In this document: positions 18,698 to 26,949 of the stretch, piece after piece
Numbering within the stretch: position 1 is the first letter of the stretch
Layout: every line of letters starts with the position of its first letter
Origin: Lysobacterales bacterium
Lineage (GTDB): Bacteria > Pseudomonadota > Gammaproteobacteria > Xanthomonadales > Xanthomonadaceae
NCBI GenBank assembly: GCA_014946745.1
Contig: JADCRD010000003.1
Span: forward strand, 124,001-188,000
Reading direction: 5' to 3'
DNA length: 64,000 bases
The notes under the pieces: model-generated
Seen by the model: only the letters and a program-made list of their open reading frames with translations
Databases searched by the model: none
Told to the model about the DNA's origin: nothing
Program-made: the position numbers and the translations under genes

Positions 18698-19340
18698 GGT
18701 GGGTCTTGACCCACCATGGCCTCGGCACCGCGGCACGCCGTGGGCTCGCGCTAAGTCCCGCGGCACGCCATTGGCCCGCGCTGCATGCCACCTCGTGCCA
18801 TCGACGCGCACGGCGCCACGCCCAACCCGCATGGCGAATCCCGAATCGTACGCACGCGGCAATTGCGGATGCCGCGCAGCGGTGGGTCAAGACCCACCCT
18901 ATGTGTCGGGAGGCCGGGATGGGTCAAGACCCACCCTATATGTCGCAAGGTTCATAGGGTGGGTCTTGACCCACCATGGCCTCGGCACCGCGGCACGCCA
19001 TGGGCTCGCGCTAAGTCCCGCGGCACGCCATAGGCCCGCGCTGCATGCCACCTCGTGCCATTGACGCGCACGGCGCCACGCCCAACCCGCATGGCGAATC
19101 CCGAATCGTACGCACGCGGCAATTGCGGATGTCGCGCAGCGGTGGGTCAAGACCCACCCTATGTGTTGCAAGGTCCATAGGGTGGGTCTTGACCCACCGG
19201 AGCTCGACACTCGCCTCACGTTGAACTCGCCTCACGCTGTTCTCGCCTCACATCAAACTCGCCCCAATCCGCATGCGCCGCACGCCCAAGCGCTGCCAAG
19301 CCACCCCGCGCCTCGCACGACCGCACCGTTGGCGTGTTGA
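18694..19340. repeat. Duplicated ~212-bp segment with five REP-A palindromes
   Basis: The stretch 18694-18905 recurs almost unchanged at 18954-19165 (260 bp apart; only about four substitutions noted). Each copy opens and closes with REP-A palindromes: 18699-18716, 18881-18898 in the first copy, 18959-18976, 19141-19158 in the second, with a variant at 18917-18935 between them and a further reversed copy at 19181-19198. From 19199 to 19340 I see nothing beyond short CTCGCCTCAC-type direct repeats. No gene is supported here. Confidence 0.85.
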
Positions 19341-19880
19341 TCACCCCGCCACTGGCGTCGCGCTGGGCACGAAGCGATGCAGGGAAGTGCCCCAGTCAGG
19401 CGCGAGCAGCCCCTCGCACACGTAGCGATGAACGCTCGAATGCGGCCAGTCGATGGCACGTTCGACGTGGCCGTGCTTGACCGGGTTGTAGTGGATGTAG
19501 TCGATGTGCGCGCGCAGGTCGCGCTCATCGAGGATCAAGCGCTCGAAGTAGCGTCGCTGCCAGATGCCGCGCTCGCCCTTGTCGGCGCGGCTTGCGCTCA
19601 ACGGCTCCCCTGCCGGCAGGCTCAGGGTGAACAGGGTCTTGATCTGGCGCCAGCGCGTGGCGTTGTCGTCATCGCCGTCGGGCAGGGTCCAGAGGCAGTG
19701 CAGGTGATCCGGCAGAACCACCGCCGCCAGCAGATCGAACGGGCGCTGCCGGCGGGTGGCGCGAAAGGCCAGACGCAGGGCGTCGATGTGATCGACCAGC
19801 AGACGCTGCTCGCGATTCCATAGATTCACGGTGAAGAAGCAGGTCGCGGCAGAAAGGCGGAGGCGGCGATAGTTCGGCAT
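19341..19880 (-). mobile_element. RAYT: REP-associated tyrosine transposase (IS200/Y1 family)
   Basis: 179-residue single-strand transposase of the Y1/HUH class. The start is ATG at 19880 (MPNYRRLRLSAATCFFTVNL, the usual RAYT beginning). The metal-binding HUH pair is in LPDHLHCLW (His59 and His61), the WQRRYFERLI segment is typical of the family, and the catalytic tyrosine is expected in IHYNPVKHG (Tyr131). RAYTs are single-copy, domesticated relatives of IS200 transposases thought to spread REP palindromes. The gene has no insertion-sequence ends of its own, but REP-A doublets flank it on both sides (19141-19198 and 20020-20112), and the flanks contain inverted copies of the same sequence. 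All key residues are present, so it looks functional. Confidence 0.93.
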
Positions 19881-19965
19881 GCGCGCAGGATCGGCGCACC
19901 GCCTCGACACAAGCGACCGCAGGACACCGCTAGCACGTGTAGGAGTTTTGCCCGCGCGGGCCCAG

Positions 19966-20112
19966 GGCGTGCCGCGAGACACACCGCGAGCCCATGGCGT
20001 GCCGCAGGGTCAAGGCCATGGTGGGTCAAGACCCACCCTATGGGATCGCAGTCATCGGGTGGGCCGCGATCCATCGCACCCCGTCGTTCCATAGGGTGGG
20101 TCTTGACCCACC
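19966..20112. repeat. Right flank of the RAYT gene: inverted copy of the left repeat plus REP-A pair
   Basis: 19966-20040 is an imperfect inverted copy of 18955-19030 (shared words include GCGAGCCCATGGCGTGCCGC and GGCCATGGTGGGTCAAGACC). REP-A copies lie at 20020-20037 and, reversed, at 20095-20112, with a decayed version around 20057. The RAYT gene is therefore bracketed by inverted repeats about 1 kb apart. Confidence 0.8.
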
Positions 20113-20208
20113 GTGCTTCGATGTTCGCGCGGTCTCTCGAAAGCCTCACGCCGCGTACTCGGGAGGGGCGCGCGCAAGCCCCAGCCCCCACTCCACTACA
20201 CTCCCCCC

Positions 20209-21891
20209 ATGCTCTGGGAAACCCTCACCGCCGCCCGCGATCTCGGCCGCCTGCATGACGTGGCGGGCGTGCTGGTGCGGCACGGCTTTGGCGATGTCGC
20301 GCGAAGGCTGGGCATGCTGGGCGCGCTGGAGCGCGTCGGCCGCGTGCTGCCGACGCAGAATCTGGAGGCGCTGGTCGCCTTGAAGCCCGAGCAGCGCCTG
20401 CGCTGCGTGCTGGAAGAACTCGGGCCCTGCTTCGTCAAGCTCGGCCAGGTGTTGGCGACGCGCGTGGACCTGTTCGGGCCGGACTGGATCGCCGAGTTCG
20501 GCAAGCTGCAGAACCAGGTGCCGGCGGTCGACTTCGCCCTGCTGCGTCCGCAGCTGGAGCAGGACATCGGCGGCAGCGTCGAGACCGTGTTCGCCGAGTT
20601 CGACACCGCGCCGCTGGCCGCGGCCTCGATCGCCCAGGTGCATCGCGCCCGCTTGCAGGACGGCCGCGCGGTGGTGGTCAAGATCCGCCGCCCCGACATC
20701 GAGGCGACGGTCGCCGCCGACACCCGCCTGCTGGAGCGCGCGGCGCGTCTGGTCGAGTCGGAGTGGCCGGAGTGGCGGCGCTACCAGCCGCTGGCCCTGG
20801 TGCGGCAGCTGAAGTCCTCGCTGCGGCGCGAACTCGATCTGGCCGCCGAGGGCCGACACGCCGAGCGCATCGCGCTGAGCTTCGCCGACGAACCCAGGAT
20901 CGTGGTGCCGCGCGTGCACTGGCCGCTGACCGGCACGCGGGTGAACGTGCAGGACTTCATCGACGGCATCGCCCTGTCCGACACGAGCGCGCTGCAGGCC
21001 GCCGGTGCCGATCGCCATGCGGTGGCCCAGCTGGGCGCGCAGGCGGTGCTGAAGATGATGTTCGAGGACGGCTTCTTCCACGCCGATCCGCATGCCGGCA
21101 ACGTGTTCTGGCTGCCGGGCGATCGCCTCGCCCTGATCGACTTCGGCATGGTCGGCCGCCTCTCGGAGGCGCGCCGCCACCAGCTGGTGGCCTTGATGCA
21201 GGGCCTGGTCGCGCGCGACACCGGCGCCGTGGTCGAGGTGCTGCTGGCCTGGACCGAACAGGGCGAGCTGGACGAAGAGGTTCTGGCCGAGGACATCGAC
21301 GCGTTGATCGACAGTTACTACGGTGTCCCCCTGGGCGAGCTGCAGTTCGGCCGCCTGCTGGGCGAGGTGATGGCTTTGCTGCGCGATCACCATCTGGTGC
21401 TGCCGGCCGACCTCGCGCTGGTCATCAAGGTGTTCGTGACGCTTGAGGGCATGGGCCGGATGCTCGACCCCGGCTTCGACATGGCCGCGGAAGCGGCACC
21501 CTTCCTGAAGCGCTCGCTGCTGAAGCGCTACCACCCCAAGGCGATGGCGCGGCGCGGCTGGCGTGCGGCCGGCGATGCGCTGGCCCTGCTGCAGGCGATG
21601 CCGCGCGAGCTGCGCCAGCTGCTGCAGACCGCGCGGCGCGGGCGCTTCAACGTGCACATCGACGTCGAGCGCCTGAAGCGCTTCGGCGAACAGGTCGAGC
21701 ACTCGGCCAACCGGCTCAGCATCGGCGTGGTCACCGCCGCGCTGATCATCGGCTCCTCGATCGTGATGACCGTCTCCGGCGGGCCGACCCTGCTGGGCCT
21801 GCCGCTGTTCGGCCTGCTCGGCTTTCTCGGCGCGGGCGCCTGCGGGGCTTGGCTGATCTGGTCGATCTGGCGCAGCGGCGGCGGGCGCTGA
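20209..21891 (+). CDS. AarF/ABC1/UbiB-family kinase-like protein
   Basis: 560 residues, ATG at 20209. The atypical-kinase hallmarks are present: KLGQ (residues 77-80) in GPCFVKLGQVLATR, the Ala-rich loop AAASIAQVHRARL, the ion-pair lysine in VVVKIRRP, HADPHAGNVF and LIDFGMVGRL. Two hydrophobic segments end the protein (about residues 508-556), as in UbiB. Family members support ubiquinone biosynthesis and lipid handling at the inner membrane. Xanthomonad ubiB normally follows ubiE and ubiJ; neither is next to this gene, so it could be ubiB or a paralogue, and I leave the symbol open. The gap before it (19881-20208) contains only repeats. Confidence 0.85.
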   Translation: MLWETLTAARDLGRLHDVAGVLVRHGFGDVARRLGMLGALERVGRVLPTQNLEALVALKPEQRLRCVLEELGPCFVKLGQVLATRVDLFGPDWIAEFGKLQNQVPAVDFALLRPQLEQDIGGSVETVFAEFDTAPLAAASIAQVHRARLQDGRAVVVKIRRPDIEATVAADTRLLERAARLVESEWPEWRRYQPLALVRQLKSSLRRELDLAAEGRHAERIALSFADEPRIVVPRVHWPLTGTRVNVQDFIDGIALSDTSALQAAGADRHAVAQLGAQAVLKMMFEDGFFHADPHAGNVFWLPGDRLALIDFGMVGRLSEARRHQLVALMQGLVARDTGAVVEVLLAWTEQGELDEEVLAEDIDALIDSYYGVPLGELQFGRLLGEVMALLRDHHLVLPADLALVIKVFVTLEGMGRMLDPGFDMAAEAAPFLKRSLLKRYHPKAMARRGWRAAGDALALLQAMPRELRQLLQTARRGRFNVHIDVERLKRFGEQVEHSANRLSIGVVTAALIIGSSIVMTVSGGPTLLGLPLFGLLGFLGAGACGAWLIWSIWRSGGGR

Positions 21892-21979
21892 GCGCCCGCT
21901 GCCCGGTCTGGCGGGATTCGTCGGCGCATTCCGTGGGTGCAGGCAGGGGCACTGATGCCTCGGCGATGCGGAGCGGGTC

Positions 21980-24900
21980 ATGGCGGCATGGAAGGGATGG
22001 CACGGCGGCGCGGCCCTGGCCTTGGGCCTGTGCCTGGCCGGGGCGACACAGGCCGGCGAACTGCGGGTGAATTCGGCGGGCTGGGATCTCGCGCTGGACG
22101 ACAATCTCAGCCTGCGCGAGGCCCTGCTGCTGGCGCAGTGGCCGCTCAACGAGTTCGAGAAGCGCTGCTGGCGCAGCGGCGAAAAGGACCGCAGCAGCGG
22201 CGGCAACTGGCAGCTGGCGAACCCGGCCAACAGCGAGCACTGCATCCAGCCCCCGAGCTGCGCGACCAACAGCGCGACCTGCCTGTGGGTGCTGGCCAGT
22301 GTGCCGTCGTATGGCCTCGGGCTGGATCACGCCGACACCCTGCGCATCGACGCCAACATCGGCCCCGCGCAGCCCACGGCGCCGATCTTTCTGCGCAGCG
22401 ATGACCGCCTGCTCGGCCAGCGCCCCGACGGCCAGCGCCTGCCGATCGACGGCAGCCAGCTGCCCGCCAGCGTCCCGGCCCTGCTGCAGATCGCCGGCAC
22501 CAATGCGCTCATCGAACAGGTCGAGGTCTATGCCAGCCCCAGCGTTGGCATCGCCGTGACCGGCAACGGCAGCCGTATCGAGGCCAGCTTTGTCCGCAAC
22601 AACGCCGGCGCCGGCATCCGCCTGCTGCCCAAGCAGGGCGGGCCCGCGCCGTTCTCGCCGCGCGACATCACGGTGGGCAGCACCGATCCGGGCCGCGGCA
22701 ATTTCATCGTCGGCAACGGCGGCGATGGCGTGCTGCTGGAGGCGGTCGCCACCGAAAGCAGCTTCAGCCACAACAACAAGTTCTTCGCCAACTTCATCAG
22801 CGGCAGCGGCGCCTCGGGCATCGCGGTGTTCCATTCGCGCGGCAACCTGATCGGCGATGCCGGCCTCGGCAACGAGATCCAGAGCGCCGCCGGTCTCGCC
22901 GGGGTGTTCATCGAAGGCGAGAACGCCGACGACAACCGCATCGCCGGCAACCTGATCGGCGTGAGCAGCGGCTTGAACGGCAACACGCACGGCGTGCTGA
23001 TTCTGGGCGGCGCCGATGCGGCGCTGATTGGCGGCAGCGGCGCGCTGGCCAACCGCATCCTCGGCAATCGCGGCCACGGCATCCAGCTGATCGGGCCGGA
23101 CAGCTCCGATCACCAGATCCTCGACAACGCCATCGGTGCCGCCGGCAGCACGGCCCTGGGCAACGGCGGCGATGGCATCCGCCTGCAGAACGGGGTCAGC
23201 AACGTGCTGATCCGCGGCAACACGCTCGTGCGCTCGGGCTATCCGACCGCGCTCGCCGCGGATGCCGGCTGGGGTGTCCGCATCGAGGGGCCGATCAGCC
23301 GCTTCAACCGCGTGCAGCAGAACAGCATCGGCCTGCTCGGCACGACAGCCGCCGGCAACCGCCGCGGCGGCCTCGCCGTGCTGGACGGCAGCGAAAGCAC
23401 CCGCGTCGGCGGTGCGGTGCTGGGCAATACGATCGGCAGCAACGAGGGCCCGGGTGTGCTGATCGAAGGCGCAGGCACCGCGGCGACGCAGCTGGAACAC
23501 AACCGCATCGGCTTCGCTGTCGACGGCGGCAGCCTCAGCCGACCGAACGCCGGCAGCGGCGTGCTGATCCGCGGCGGCGCCCGCGACACCGTGATCGGCG
23601 AGGGCGACGGCAGCCCCGCCGACAGCAGTCGCCGCAACTGGATCAGCGGCAACGCCCGCGACGGCATCGAGGTGCTGGGTGAGACCAGCGACGGCGTGCG
23701 CATCCGCAACAACTACCTCGGCACCGAGATCGTCGGCGTAGGCGCGCTCGGCAACAGCCGCAACGGCCTCTACGTGCAGGACGCCGACGGCATCGTGATC
23801 GAGCGCAATCTGATCTCCGCCAACGGCAACGACGGCATCAAGCTGGAGGGCGCGGTGGCGGGCGCACAGATCCAGGGCAACGGCATCGGTCTGAACGCCG
23901 ATCGCGATGCCGTGCTGGGCAACGCGGCGTCGGGCGTCGCCCTGCTCAGCGGCCCCACCGACACCCTGATCGGCAGCACGGCGGCCAACTGGATCGGCGG
24001 CAGCGGCGGCAGCGGCGTGTACATCGAGGGCGCCGCCACCCTGCGCACACAGGTGCGCGGCAACTCCATCGGCGGCAGCGGCGTGCGGGCCTTCGGCAAT
24101 CAGGGCTCGGGGGTCTTCATCGGCGGCGGCAGCAGCCAGAACCTGCTGCGCGGCAACCTGCTGCTGGCCAACGGCGTCGCCGGCGTCGACCTCAACAACG
24201 CCGATGCGAACACGCTCGCCGCGAACTTCGTTGGCGCGGTCGGCGCCGGCGGCGTGTTTCCGAACCCGCGCGGCATCCGCGTCTATGCCGGCTCGGCCGG
24301 CAACGTGATCGGCGGCAGCGAGGCCGCCGACCGCAACTACATCACCGCCGGCAGCTTCTACGGCATCGGCCTGTTCAACGCGGGAACAAATGCCAACCGG
24401 GTCGAGAACAACTGGATCGGCGAGCTGCTGGGGGGCGCGCCGGCCGGCGTGCAGGGGCCGGGCGTGTTGATCCAGGAGGGCGCGCAGTTCAACGAGATCC
24501 GCGCCAACCTGATCGCCTGGAGCCTTGGGCCCGGCGTTTGGATCCGCAACCTCGGCATGCTCACCCGCGACAACGAGGTGCTGGGCAACACCGTGCGCAA
24601 CGGCGTGGTCGAGGGCGTGCGCATCAGCGATGGCGCGTCGTTCAACCAGATCGGCGGCGAGAGCGCAGGCGAGGCCAACCAGATTCGCGACAACGATGGC
24701 GCCGGCATCGTGGTCAGCGGCGGCGACGGCAATGCGCTGTGGGGCAATGGCCTGCTGTTCAACGAAGGCCCGGCGATCGACCTCGGCGGCGACGGCGCGA
24801 CCGCAAACGATACCGGCGACACCGATACCGGCCCCAATCGCCTGCAGAACTTCCCGCAGCTCGGCGCGCTGATCCGCGACGCCAGCTCGACCCGCGTGAG

Positions 24901-25183
24901 CTATCAGCTCGACTCCGCGCCGAACCGCAGCTATCGCATCGAGCTCTACGGCTACGCGGCGGCCTGCGCGCCGGGCGGTAGCGGCCAGGGGCTGCGCGCG
25001 CTGGTGCAGAACGTGCAGACCGGCGCCGACGGCCGCGCCAGCGGCGAGCTGCTGCTGCCCTTCCGCCTGCCCGGCTTTGTCAGCGCCACAGCCACCGACC
25101 TCGTCACCCTCGACACCTCGGAGCTGGGCAGCTGCGTCGGCGATCCGGCGGAGATCTTCAGCAACGGCTTCGAGTCGTCCTGA
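21980..25183 (+). CDS. Secreted right-handed parallel beta-helix repeat protein, 1067 aa
   Basis: Starts at ATG 21980 with GGAG six bases upstream; a signal peptide follows (ending ATQAGE). A CSLREA-like region (LRVNSAG...NLSLREALLLA, about residues 28-55) introduces a long series of degenerate 20-25-residue repeats of the type N-x-I-G-x-x-x-x-G-N-x-x-x-G-I, from about residue 160 to 960, which is the parallel beta-helix pattern of surface adhesins, polysaccharide lyases and bacterial 'CSLREA' exoproteins. A small beta domain follows, and the protein ends PAEIFSNGFESS, a tail shared with other secreted proteins in this window. No catalytic residues could be assigned. It lies alone, convergent with an outer-membrane protein gene, with a strong hairpin between them. 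Confidence 0.87.
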   Translation: MAAWKGWHGGAALALGLCLAGATQAGELRVNSAGWDLALDDNLSLREALLLAQWPLNEFEKRCWRSGEKDRSSGGNWQLANPANSEHCIQPPSCATNSATCLWVLASVPSYGLGLDHADTLRIDANIGPAQPTAPIFLRSDDRLLGQRPDGQRLPIDGSQLPASVPALLQIAGTNALIEQVEVYASPSVGIAVTGNGSRIEASFVRNNAGAGIRLLPKQGGPAPFSPRDITVGSTDPGRGNFIVGNGGDGVLLEAVATESSFSHNNKFFANFISGSGASGIAVFHSRGNLIGDAGLGNEIQSAAGLAGVFIEGENADDNRIAGNLIGVSSGLNGNTHGVLILGGADAALIGGSGALANRILGNRGHGIQLIGPDSSDHQILDNAIGAAGSTALGNGGDGIRLQNGVSNVLIRGNTLVRSGYPTALAADAGWGVRIEGPISRFNRVQQNSIGLLGTTAAGNRRGGLAVLDGSESTRVGGAVLGNTIGSNEGPGVLIEGAGTAATQLEHNRIGFAVDGGSLSRPNAGSGVLIRGGARDTVIGEGDGSPADSSRRNWISGNARDGIEVLGETSDGVRIRNNYLGTEIVGVGALGNSRNGLYVQDADGIVIERNLISANGNDGIKLEGAVAGAQIQGNGIGLNADRDAVLGNAASGVALLSGPTDTLIGSTAANWIGGSGGSGVYIEGAATLRTQVRGNSIGGSGVRAFGNQGSGVFIGGGSSQNLLRGNLLLANGVAGVDLNNADANTLAANFVGAVGAGGVFPNPRGIRVYAGSAGNVIGGSEAADRNYITAGSFYGIGLFNAGTNANRVENNWIGELLGGAPAGVQGPGVLIQEGAQFNEIRANLIAWSLGPGVWIRNLGMLTRDNEVLGNTVRNGVVEGVRISDGASFNQIGGESAGEANQIRDNDGAGIVVSGGDGNALWGNGLLFNEGPAIDLGGDGATANDTGDTDTGPNRLQNFPQLGALIRDASSTRVSYQLDSAPNRSYRIELYGYAAACAPGGSGQGLRALVQNVQTGADGRASGELLLPFRLPGFVSATATDLVTLDTSELGSCVGDPAEIFSNGFESS

Positions 25184-25326
25184 GCCGCGGGCTTTGGCCC
25201 AAACCGATCGCGTGTGCCGGGCCCTCGCGAAGCCTCGCCCGCGCCCGCGGGCTTCGCACCGGCGCTTGGGCGGCGCCTGCGGCGCGCCGTCGAAAACTCG
25301 ATCGACAGTGTCGACTGGCCGCAGCA

Positions 25327-25355
25327 CCGCGGGACGGCAGGGCGCCGTCCCGCGG
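25327..25355. terminator. Bidirectional hairpin terminator between convergent genes
   Basis: A perfect 12-bp stem (CCGCGGGACGGC / GCCGTCCCGCGG) with a 5-base loop lies between the beta-helix gene and the outer-membrane barrel gene, 10 bp from the end of the latter. There is no long T tract on either side, so it is a candidate, not a textbook intrinsic terminator. Confidence 0.6.
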
Positions 25356-25364
25356 CAAAGGCCA

Positions 25365-26486
25365 TTAGAACTTCCAGGTCGCGCCGAGGTAGGCGCTGTC
25401 GTTGCTGGCGTTCTTGCTTTCGATGCTCGACTCGCGGTCGCGCGTTTCGTAGCCGAGCTCCAGCGAGAGCCACTTGCCGAAGTCCTTGGTCAGCTGCAGG
25501 CCCCAGGTGGTGTTGTCGTCCTCGCGGCGTGGCACCAGGTTCTTGTGATCGACCGAATCGAACTTGTAGCCAACGCCGGCCGTCATGTCCCAGGGCAGCT
25601 TGCGCGTGTAGGTCAGCTCCCAGCCCCAGGCATCGGTGTTGCGCGTGACCTGGGTCGAGTCTTCCACCTTCGGGGCGTACTTCAGCTTGAAGATGTCGTC
25701 ATTGGTGGCCTTGAAGTCGGCGCCGAAGGCCAGGGTGTCGACGCGCGAGTCGGGCGCGGTCGGCTTGGCGATGTCCTTGTCCTGGTAGTTGTAGGTGGCG
25801 CTGAGCCCGAGGCGCTTGCTGACTTCGTAGGTATAGGCCAGCGAGGCGACGAAGGTGGTGGCGAACTTGTTGTTGTCGGTTTCCAGCGCGACGTAGGACA
25901 GCGAAGGCTTGAAGCCGTGCTTGCTTCCGGCCGGCGAGATATCGAAGCCGCTGGTGACCGCCCAGTTGAACTTGTCGAGATCATCGCGCTGGTTGTGGGT
26001 ATCGCTGGCGAAGCGAATGCCGTTGTTCCACGCAGTGGTGCCGCCGGCGTAGGTGTACTTGTGGCCCAGGCCGACCTTGGTGGTGTAGCGGCTCTCGGAG
26101 TCGACAACGCCGCCTTCATCCGGGTCGAGCAGGTCGTCGATGCCGTCGCCGTCTTCGTCGAAGGCATCGTCCTCTTCGATCTCGTCTTCGGACGGGTCGA
26201 CATCGATGAGGTCATCGAAGTCATCGCCCTCATCCCCCTCGTCCTCCTCTTCGGAGTCGTCCGCCGCCGGATCTTCTTCGTCTTCGATGCCGAATTCGGA
26301 GAGTTCCGCGTAGTCGAAGCGCTCGCCCGAAGAAGGCGCCACCGAGATGTTGTTGTTGGTGCGGTACTGGACCTCGACGCTGCCCTTGAACGCGTGGCCG
26401 GTCTTGGGCTGTTTGGCCCAGGCGTCGCTGCTGGCCGTGCCGAGAGCGGCCACGGCGATGGCCAGAAAAAGTGCGCTGCGCTGCAT
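25365..26486 (-). CDS. Outer-membrane beta-barrel protein with acidic TSP3-like insert
   Basis: 373 residues, ATG at 26486 with GGAG about 8 bases upstream. Signal peptide (residues 1-24, ending DAWAKQ), then alternating amphipathic strands, and a final aromatic residue in LGATWKF, the C-terminal signature of barrels inserted by the BAM complex. Between the first strand and the rest sits an insert (residues 68-127) made almost only of Asp and Glu; it contains DEDGDGIDDLLDPDE (residues 110-124), the calcium-binding pattern of thrombospondin type 3 repeats. Strands such as FKPSLSYVALETDNNKF and WGWELTYTRKL follow. The family was not recognised; transport, adhesion or surface calcium binding are all possible. 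Confidence 0.75.
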   Translation of the reverse strand: MQRSALFLAIAVAALGTASSDAWAKQPKTGHAFKGSVEVQYRTNNNISVAPSSGERFDYAELSEFGIEDEEDPAADDSEEEDEGDEGDDFDDLIDVDPSEDEIEEDDAFDEDGDGIDDLLDPDEGGVVDSESRYTTKVGLGHKYTYAGGTTAWNNGIRFASDTHNQRDDLDKFNWAVTSGFDISPAGSKHGFKPSLSYVALETDNNKFATTFVASLAYTYEVSKRLGLSATYNYQDKDIAKPTAPDSRVDTLAFGADFKATNDDIFKLKYAPKVEDSTQVTRNTDAWGWELTYTRKLPWDMTAGVGYKFDSVDHKNLVPRREDDNTTWGLQLTKDFGKWLSLELGYETRDRESSIESKNASNDSAYLGATWKF

Positions 26487-26949
26487 GCTGAAACTCCGTT
26501 GCTGACGGGAAAAACCGTGCGCCCTACCGGCACCGGAGCGCGCGGCAGGCCTGCACGAGAGAGGGAGGGTCGCTTCGAATGCGTCGCTGCCAGACGCGAG
26601 CCGGTGAGCGGCTGCGGCTTGCTAGACCTGGGCCCGCGTGCGGACTCGGGGCCTGGGACTTCGCGTCGGCACCCCGGCAGGCACGGCCGGCCGGATGCGC
26701 TGACGAAGCGCGTGGACGGCGGTCGCTTGCGCATGGGGCGGGCGCGCGGCGGCGGGAGTCTACACGCTCATGGGCGCCGTGGAGGGCGCGCTCGCGGCTC
26801 GCGCAGGGATCCGTGGATGGACCTGAGCCGGTGCCGGGGCGTGCGAAGGCGGATGGCGGCGCTCGCAGGCGTGCGTCAGCGACCGCTTGGGCTGCGGCCC
26901 GATCGGCGGCAAGGGCGGGGGCTGAGTGGGCCTGATTGTCGCGGGGCTT
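26487..26949. other. Gap without a recognisable gene
   Basis: 463 bp between the promoter side of the barrel gene and the 3' end of the GH5 gene. Open frames cross it in several directions but none has a credible start, codon pattern or protein sequence. The barrel gene's promoter should lie at about 26490-26580; no clear -35/-10 was found. Confidence 0.6.

Noticed and set aside
18599-19235. Small open frames in the REP-A region on both strands
   Set aside because: They encode GWVLTHP / RVGLDPP words, the translation of the REP-A palindrome, and are duplicated with the repeat.
21746-25327. A 1193-codon open frame antisense to the beta-helix gene
   Set aside because: Shadow of a repetitive GC-rich gene; Ala/Val/Asp-rich repeats mirror the beta-helix repeats.
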